Shown in pieces: positions 12,705 to 13,562 of a DNA stretch of 13,562 nucleotides (positions are counted from its first letter, which is position 1; the number at the start of each line of letters is the position of its first letter). The DNA comes from Candidatus Omnitrophota bacterium (GTDB lineage: Bacteria > Omnitrophota > Gorgyraeia > B26-G9). A model generated the notes under the pieces. That model was not told the origin of the DNA. It saw only the letters and a program-made list of their open reading frames with translations, and ran no database searches. The stretch lies in NCBI GenBank assembly GCA_018399295.1, contig JAGYOO010000014.1, forward strand, positions 1 to 13,562, in the 5' to 3' direction. The position numbers were made by a program, and so were the translations under genes.

Positions 12705-13562
12705 ATGAAAATCCTGTTCATCGATCCGTCGCTGCGGACGGGTATAGCTTACAAGTACACGCCTAATAGCGGCTATTTGTATATGGCTGCGTATCTGAAG
12801 GAAAAGGGATTTTCCCAGATCAAGATCATCGACAATACGGCTTCCGGGTTTTCCTGGGAGCAAATGATCCGGGAAATCAGAGATTTTGGGCCTGATGTTG
12901 CCGCCACCAGTAGTGTTGCTCCGGATATATATAAGAGAATGCTGCTGATGAAAGAGATTAAAAGAATTGACCCTTCTATTACAACCGTGATCGGAGGGCG
13001 GCACGCCTCTTTAGTTCCGGAAGAGGTTCTTGCTATCTGCCGGGAAATAGATTACGCGGTCATCGGAGAGGGAGAAGAAACTTTTTTTGAGCTGGTCAAT
13101 GCGTTAAAAATAAGTTTCGAAAGACCGAAAATAGAAAAAGTCCGTGGAATCGCCTGGATGAGCGGCGATGTTTTCTGCCGCACCGAGGCTCGCGATTTTA
13201 TCCAGGACCTTGACGCTTTGCCCATGCCGGATTATTCTCTGGTACCGGTGAATAAATATAAGGCATATGATTTCCCCGATAATCCTTACCGGGCTATGGG
13301 GGTTACTTTCAGCCGGGGCTGCAGGCACGGATGTATTTTTTGCCAGGAAGGTATCTTTTATAACTTTCGGGAAAGAAGCCGGGGCGCGGAAAACATGGTT
13401 GCCGAGTTATGTCTGCTAAACCGTAAATACGGGAAGCGGAACTTTATTATCGGCGACAATAACTTTTTTTTTGATAAGCAGCGAAGCTTGAAATTTTTGT
13501 CTGAACTCAAAAAAAGCGGAATCAAAATAAATTTTGGGATCCTGACCAGACTGGACAGTTTA
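12705..13562 (+). CDS. B12-binding-domain radical SAM protein (3' end outside window)
   Basis: The first 286 residues are visible and the frame is open at the window edge. Residues 1-135 form a Rossmann-like domain of the cobalamin-binding type (MKILFIDPSL, then VIGGRHASLVPEEVL and DYAVIGEGEETFFELV), the usual N-terminal half of class B-like radical SAM enzymes. Residues 200-213 contain FSRGCRHGCIFC with C206, C210 and C213, the CxxxCxxC motif that holds the SAM-cleaving [4Fe-4S] cluster. The later FIIGDNNFFFDKQRS resembles the conserved D-x-x-F/F-x-x-D stretch of this superfamily. The classical DxHxxG cobalamin ligand motif is not seen, as in many relatives, so B12 binding is uncertain. Substrate cannot be predicted; relatives include methyltransferases and lipid- or cofactor-modifying enzymes. 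ATG 12705 has a weak ribosome binding site. Confidence 0.85.
   Translation, partial: MKILFIDPSLRTGIAYKYTPNSGYLYMAAYLKEKGFSQIKIIDNTASGFSWEQMIREIRDFGPDVAATSSVAPDIYKRMLLMKEIKRIDPSITTVIGGRHASLVPEEVLAICREIDYAVIGEGEETFFELVNALKISFERPKIEKVRGIAWMSGDVFCRTEARDFIQDLDALPMPDYSLVPVNKYKAYDFPDNPYRAMGVTFSRGCRHGCIFCQEGIFYNFRERSRGAENMVAELCLLNRKYGKRNFIIGDNNFFFDKQRSLKFLSELKKSGIKINFGILTRLDSL

Overview
The window is a dense, entirely plus-strand block of core anaerobic metabolism. It suggests an anaerobic or fermentative bacterium of roughly even GC content. It has acetyl-CoA-to-acetate genes (pta, ackA), an acyl-CoA dehydrogenase with an electron-transferring flavoprotein whose alpha subunit carries a two-cluster ferredoxin domain, and a cobalamin-type radical SAM protein. 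The backbone order rsmD, coaD, ackA, DUF177, rpmF, plsX, fab genes is familiar from Firmicutes. However, fapR and fabH are absent from their usual places, so a less-studied phylum (for example an Omnitrophota-like lineage) is just as possible. This taxonomic statement is inference with low confidence.

Layout: (1) 1-332 is the 3' end of rsmD. (2) 387-3025 holds coaD, pta and ackA: coenzyme A biosynthesis followed by acetate formation with ATP yield. (3) 3030-3685 holds a DUF177 (YceD-type) zinc-ribbon protein and ribosomal protein L32. (4) 3691-7907 is a type II fatty acid and phospholipid set: plsX, fabD, fabG, acpP, fabF. (5) 7978-11109 is an acd-etfB-etfA operon, ending at a strong intrinsic terminator at 11138-11178. 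(6) 11201-12631 encodes an exported DUF4139 protein. (7) 12705-13562 is the start of a B12-binding-domain radical SAM protein cut by the window end.

Genes are tightly packed, with overlaps at plsX/fabD (20 bases), fabD/fabG and acd/etfB (4 bases each), so most of the block is probably cotranscribed and partly translationally coupled. CoaD makes the CoA precursor. Pta and AckA interconvert acetyl-CoA, acetyl phosphate and acetate. FabD, AcpP, FabF and FabG load and elongate acyl chains, and PlsX passes acyl groups to phospholipid synthesis. The acd-etfBA unit has the same order and the same ferredoxin-bearing EtfA as the described carCDE (caffeyl-CoA reductase/Etf) arrangement, so it may be an energy-conserving, flavin-bifurcating enoyl-CoA reductase.

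I found no tRNA, rRNA, CRISPR array, insertion sequence or prophage signal. The least explained parts are the DUF4139 and radical SAM genes, the terminator sitting directly in front of the DUF4139 gene, a near-consensus promoter inside fabG, and several strong inverted repeats inside coding sequence.
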